The position numbers and the translations under genes were made by a program. A stretch of DNA of 16,570 bases from an uncultured bacterium (GTDB lineage Bacteria > Cyanobacteriota > Vampirovibrionia > Gastranaerophilales > Gastranaerophilaceae): contig USCK01000023.1 in the NCBI GenBank assembly GCA_900553205.1, positions 1 through 16,570 of the forward strand, in the 5' to 3' direction. Below, piece by piece: positions 12,856 through 16,570 of the stretch (the first letter of the stretch is position 1; each line of letters opens with the position of its first letter). The notes under the pieces were generated by a model, which was not told the DNA's origin, made no database searches, and saw nothing but the letters and a program-made list of their open reading frames with translations.

Positions 12856-14169
12856 TTGGCAGATAAGTACAAAATACAAGGTGGCACTCAATTAAGAGGT
12901 GAAGTTAATATAGGTGGAGCAAAGAACGCAGTCCTTAAACTTATGGCAGCTGCAGTTCTTGCCGAAGGCGAAACCAAGATTTATAATGTCCCTGAACTTA
13001 CCGATGTTGGTATTATGTTGGAGGTTATAAACGGACTGGGTGTTAAAACATCTTATGATAAAGAAGCTAAATATGTTTCTATTGATGCCTCTAATATCAC
13101 ATCTATTACTGCTAAGTACGAATATGTCAGCAAAATGAGAGCTTCCTTCACAATTCTCGGAGCTTTAGTTTCAAGATGTAAAGAAGCTATCGTAGCACTC
13201 CCAGGGGGTTGTGCTATCGGAGAAAGACGTGTTGATTTTCACATAAAAGGTTTAGAAGCTCTTGGCGCTAAAATCAAGATAGAAAACGGATATGTTCATG
13301 CAAAAGCTCCAAAATTAATCGGTGCAGATATTTATTTGGATATACCTTCTGTTGGTGCTACAGAAAATCTTATGCTTGCTGCAATTTTAGCTGAAGGTTC
13401 TACAAGAATCCAAAACGCTGCTCAAGAACCTGAAATTATTGATTTGGCTAATTTCTTGAATACTATGGGTGCTGATATTGTTGGTGCAGGTACTTCTGAA
13501 ATTATTATCAACGGTGTTAAACAGTCAGACTTACACCCGATAGAATATACAACTATTCCTGATAGAATTGAAGCAGGAACCTTTATGACTGCAGTTGTAG
13601 CATCTAAAGGTAAAGCTATTATTAAGAATGTATTTCCTGCTCATTTGACATTCTTCACAGACAAGTTAATAAAAATGGGCGCAAGTATAAAACTTATCGA
13701 ACCAACTGCAATAGAAGTTTCTTGCAAAAACAGATTAAATTCTTTGAATTTTGTAACACAGCCATACCCTGGATTCCCTACAGATTTGCAATCTATGGCA
13801 ATGGCACTTTTAACAACTGCTAACGGTGTTGGTATTATTACCGAAAGTTTATATGAAAACAGATTCATGCAGGTTCCTCATTTATTAAGAATGGGCGCAG
13901 ATATTCATCAAGATAGAAACCATGCAATTATAAAAGGTGTTAAAAAACTTACCGGCGCAACTGTTTCTGCAAGTGATTTAAGAGCTGGTGCATCATTGGT
14001 TGTAGCAGCTATCATGGCTGAAGGTACATCTATTATAGAAAACCTTCATCATATTGATAGAGGTTACGAAAACTTTGATTCTAAATTGAGAGCTCTTGGT
14101 GCAAATATAGTGAGGTACAGTGAAGAAACCGAAGAAGTGAAAGGATTGACAAATGAGTCCCGTGTATAA
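12856..14169 (+). CDS. murA: UDP-N-acetylglucosamine 1-carboxyvinyltransferase
   Basis: MurA transfers enolpyruvate from phosphoenolpyruvate to UDP-GlcNAc, the first committed step of peptidoglycan synthesis, in the cytoplasm. The 437-residue length is close to the family norm of about 420. Active-site features are present: K23 in GGAKNAVLKLMAA, C119 in LPGGCAIGERRVDFH (the loop Cys targeted by fosfomycin), R124 next to it, D310 in PYPGFPTDLQSMAMAL, and R-F-M-Q-V-P-H at 336-342. The usual R-P-V-D after the loop Cys reads R-R-V-D here, a mild variation. The start codon is TTG, with GGAG 5 nt upstream and an in-frame stop at 12841 that excludes a longer form. The 3' end overlaps the next gene by 17 bp. 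The operon continues with an RWYD protein and mfd. Confidence 0.96.
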   Translation: MADKYKIQGGTQLRGEVNIGGAKNAVLKLMAAAVLAEGETKIYNVPELTDVGIMLEVINGLGVKTSYDKEAKYVSIDASNITSITAKYEYVSKMRASFTILGALVSRCKEAIVALPGGCAIGERRVDFHIKGLEALGAKIKIENGYVHAKAPKLIGADIYLDIPSVGATENLMLAAILAEGSTRIQNAAQEPEIIDLANFLNTMGADIVGAGTSEIIINGVKQSDLHPIEYTTIPDRIEAGTFMTAVVASKGKAIIKNVFPAHLTFFTDKLIKMGASIKLIEPTAIEVSCKNRLNSLNFVTQPYPGFPTDLQSMAMALLTTANGVGIITESLYENRFMQVPHLLRMGADIHQDRNHAIIKGVKKLTGATVSASDLRAGASLVVAAIMAEGTSIIENLHHIDRGYENFDSKLRALGANIVRYSEETEEVKGLTNESRV

Positions 14170-14485
14170 AAGATGGTATGACCATGATCCAAAGCTTTTG
14201 GAGGTTATTGAACTACTAAAAAATTATCAAGATGAATTGATGGAGCAAGCTGAATTATTTCTTCAAAAATTAGAGGAACAAGTTTCTAAAGAGGCTATTG
14301 ACAGATTTTATGAATTAGTAAAACCTATTAACGGGTGTCGTTGGTATGACAAAAACCCTACAATTTCAAAAACTGTAGAAATTTTAAGAGTTGTACCTCC
14401 TGATGTTCAAAAAGCTTGTGCAGAAAAATTTATCTCTACCCTTAGAGAAATGGGAATTGACTACGAAAGCCAAACAAAAGAATAA
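14153..14485 (+). CDS. RWYD double-repeat small protein (paralogue B)
   Basis: This 110-residue protein has no named family. It has two units that begin RWYDHD (7-12) and RWYDKN (63-68), each followed by a helix with the pattern x-[L/I]-x-x-x-[V/I]-x-x-L-[L/R] and a second helix rich in Ala and Glu. The motif spacing is 56 residues, identical to paralogue A at 4890-5219. It lacks a signal peptide and membrane segments, so a cytoplasmic location is likely. The start lies inside murA (17-bp overlap) with AAGGA 8 nt before the ATG, and its stop overlaps the mfd start as TAATG, so all three genes are probably translated from one transcript. The role is unknown. The position between a cell-wall gene and a DNA repair gene gives no clear functional hint. 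Confidence 0.85.
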   Translation: MSPVYKRWYDHDPKLLEVIELLKNYQDELMEQAELFLQKLEEQVSKEAIDRFYELVKPINGCRWYDKNPTISKTVEILRVVPPDVQKACAEKFISTLREMGIDYESQTKE

Positions 14486-16570
14486 TGTTTACAGATTCAA
14501 TTTCTGAATTTAATCAAAATATAAAGAAATCTAAATCATTTGTTGTAACGGGTTTGACAACTTTTTTAAGATTATTTTTGCTGGACAAAATTGTTAAATC
14601 AGGTAAAAAGGTTCTTTTTATTACCTCAACAGAACAAACAGCAATAAAGTATCAAAGCGATTTGAATTCTTTTTTCAAACAAGAATCAACAATTTTTCCG
14701 TATCAAAATTCATCAATGTATGAACTTATACCTTCTAACATTTATGACTATTCTTCTCAAGTAAATCTTCTTTTGAATCACAAAGATGTCATGATAGTAC
14801 CTGTGAAGGCTTTGTTAGAAAAGTTCCCGTCTAAGAGTTTTTATGTAAATAACAAGTTTAATTTAAAAATTGGAGATAATATTTCTCAAAAAGATTTGTT
14901 GGAAAAGCTCACAAACCTCGGATACAAACGTTCGACAATGGTTAATGACATTTCTGAATTTAGTATAAGAGGAGATATCGCTGATATTTATACATTAAAA
15001 GAAAATCCTGTCAGAATTGAGTTTTGGGGTGATGAAATTGTTGATATAAGATATTTTGACAGAGAAACTCAAAAATCTATAGAAAAAATTAAAGAGATTG
15101 ATATTTTACCTGTATATAAATTTATCTTGCCTGAAAAAGCACCGAAAGATTTGCCAAAAGAATTATTGGACAAGTTTACGGAAGAACGATATTTTGAAGG
15201 GATTGAAATTTATCAAAGTTATTTTAATAATGATTTTGAAACTATATTTGATTATTTCAGCGAATATGTTTTGGTGTTTGATGAGAAATCTGAGATTTCA
15301 TCAAAATATCAATTTATTGAAGAAAATTATAATACACAGATTGAAGAAAACATCAGAACAGAATTAATTTCACCGTTAAAAGACATAAATCACATTTCGC
15401 ACAATGATTTTATGTCAAAATTTGTTCGATTCCCGAGAGTTGAATTTAATAATTTTATCGACAGCGAGTTTGATGAAGTTCTTGATTTTAACGCACAAGT
15501 AATCAAAAATTTTAATGCAAACATAGAAGAAATTGCGAATTTTATAAAAAAACATGCCGGCTATAAAATAGTTATAGCGACCGATTATCAAGAACGAGTC
15601 AAAGAAATTCTTGCTCAGTACAATATTTTTGATGTTGAATATGCAAATAATATTTCAGCAAACGGCACGCTTGTAGAGGATTTGAAGTACCTAATAATTA
15701 CGGATAGAGAACTTTTTAACAAACGAAACAAAGAGGTTACATCTACAAAACGAACTTCTTATAAAGAGAAGGCTGAATATATTGAAAGTATCAATGATAT
15801 AAAAGAAGGCGAGTATGTTGTACACTCGGTCCATGGGGTTGGGATATATTTGGGGCTTACTCAACAAGAGCTGGACGGACAACTAAAAGATTATTTAACA
15901 ATAGAATATGCCCAAAAAGACAGATTACATATTCCCGCAGAACAGATTAACCTGTTATGCCGATATCGTGGTGCTGGTGCAGCAAAACCTAAACTCTCTA
16001 GAATGGGTGGCTCTGATTGGGAAAAGACTAAATCAAAAGTTAAAAAGGAAGTTGAAAAGGTCGCTTATGATTTATTGCGCTTGTATGCAAGACGCCAAAT
16101 GCAAGAAGGTATAGCTTTTGAACCTGATACTGCTTGGCAGTTGGAAATGGAAGATGCATTTGAATACACAGAAACACCTGACCAAATGAAAGCTATAAAC
16201 GACATAAAAGCAGATATGGAATCCACCAAACCAATGGATAGATTAGTTTGTGGTGATGTTGGGTTCGGTAAGACAGAAGTCGCTATGCGAGGAATATTTA
16301 AAGCCGTAGCATCAGGCAAACAAGTTGCAGTTGTAGTTCCTACAACGATTCTAGCCCTGCAACATTATCAAACGATTTCAGAACGATTTAAGCCTTACGG
16401 AATAAATGTTGAACTGTTGTGCCGATTCAGAACAGCAAAAGAACAAAAAGAAACCTTGAAAAATATGGCACTTGGAAGTTGTGATGTTGTCATAGGTACT
16501 CACAGACTACTGCAAGACGGTGTAATATTTAAAGACTTGGGACTTCTTGTAATAGATGAGGAACACAGAT
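14485..16570 (+). CDS. mfd: Transcription-repair coupling factor (5' part, runs off window)
   Basis: Mfd is the ATP-driven translocase that removes RNA polymerase stalled at DNA lesions and recruits UvrA. I translated 695 codons without a stop; full-length Mfd is about 1150 residues, so about 60 percent is present. The N-terminal UvrB-like domain shows RGDIADIY (162-169) and RIEFWGDEI (177-185). The RNA polymerase-interacting domain begins EYVVHSVHGVGIY (443-455), with YLTIEYAQKDRLHIP soon after. The helicase core begins near 565 with TPDQMKAI; Walker A is GDVGFGKT (590-597), motif Ia is VVVPTTILALQH, and Walker B is DEEH (691-694), just before the window ends. The ATG overlaps the stop of the RWYD gene (TAATG), and no strong ribosome binding site is visible, which suggests coupled translation. 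Confidence 0.96.
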   Translation, partial: MFTDSISEFNQNIKKSKSFVVTGLTTFLRLFLLDKIVKSGKKVLFITSTEQTAIKYQSDLNSFFKQESTIFPYQNSSMYELIPSNIYDYSSQVNLLLNHKDVMIVPVKALLEKFPSKSFYVNNKFNLKIGDNISQKDLLEKLTNLGYKRSTMVNDISEFSIRGDIADIYTLKENPVRIEFWGDEIVDIRYFDRETQKSIEKIKEIDILPVYKFILPEKAPKDLPKELLDKFTEERYFEGIEIYQSYFNNDFETIFDYFSEYVLVFDEKSEISSKYQFIEENYNTQIEENIRTELISPLKDINHISHNDFMSKFVRFPRVEFNNFIDSEFDEVLDFNAQVIKNFNANIEEIANFIKKHAGYKIVIATDYQERVKEILAQYNIFDVEYANNISANGTLVEDLKYLIITDRELFNKRNKEVTSTKRTSYKEKAEYIESINDIKEGEYVVHSVHGVGIYLGLTQQELDGQLKDYLTIEYAQKDRLHIPAEQINLLCRYRGAGAAKPKLSRMGGSDWEKTKSKVKKEVEKVAYDLLRLYARRQMQEGIAFEPDTAWQLEMEDAFEYTETPDQMKAINDIKADMESTKPMDRLVCGDVGFGKTEVAMRGIFKAVASGKQVAVVVPTTILALQHYQTISERFKPYGINVELLCRFRTAKEQKETLKNMALGSCDVVIGTHRLLQDGVIFKDLGLLVIDEEHR

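Noticed and set aside
15098..15367. 89-codon plus-strand reading frame inside mfd
   Set aside because: It is an out-of-frame shadow; the mfd frame is continuous and shows family motifs on both sides.

Overview
The window looks like a chromosomal segment of an AT-rich bacterium, most likely a gut member of the Gastranaerophilales (Vampirovibrionia, formerly Melainabacteria, the non-photosynthetic sister lineage of Cyanobacteria). This assignment is an inference. It rests on the low GC content, the lineage-restricted hypothetical proteins with an N-terminal F-K-[G/S] element, the small RWYD-repeat proteins, and the similarity style of the housekeeping genes. UGA is used as a stop, so the standard bacterial code applies. 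I see no insertion sequence, prophage, CRISPR array or rRNA.

Layout. Positions 1-18 hold the 5' end of a minus-strand tRNA that runs out of the window, with a strong promoter directly upstream (26-54). Minus-strand genes then fill most of 104-7808: a PAP2 lipid phosphatase; an HExxH putative metallopeptidase; glutamyl-tRNA synthetase (gltX) with its own terminator; a tightly coupled three-gene operon (small secreted protein, RWYD-repeat protein, YuiF-type Na+/H+ antiporter or amino acid permease); and pth followed by a TPR protein. A 61-codon YjfB-like gene (5753-5938) lies on the plus strand among them. A plus-strand XRE regulator (7954-8511) and a minus-strand secreted coiled-coil protein (8606-8947) converge on a shared bidirectional terminator. 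A plus-strand pair follows, WecG/TagA glycosyltransferase plus an N-terminal half transketolase (9010-10556), ending at a second bidirectional terminator. Two tandem minus-strand membrane proteins (10642-12458) appear to be diverged paralogues. After a 397-bp AT-rich intergenic region comes the plus-strand operon murA, RWYD-repeat protein, mfd; mfd is cut by the window end.

How the genes relate. Conserved functions are translation (tRNA, gltX, pth), envelope building (murA, wecG/tagA, PAP2 phosphatase, secreted proteins) and transcription-coupled repair (mfd). Operons are very compact: five junctions use ATGA or TAATG stop-start overlaps or a longer 17-bp overlap, and two use the near-identical signature GGAGGTAAnTAATG.

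The least explained material is the RWYD double-repeat family (two paralogues, four repeats, identical 56-residue spacing), the tandem membrane paralogues, the F-K-[G/S] N-terminal element, and several genes lacking a Shine-Dalgarno whose -10 box sits about 7 nt before the start codon, suggesting leaderless mRNAs. None of these is a proven new system; the RWYD family is the best candidate for follow-up.
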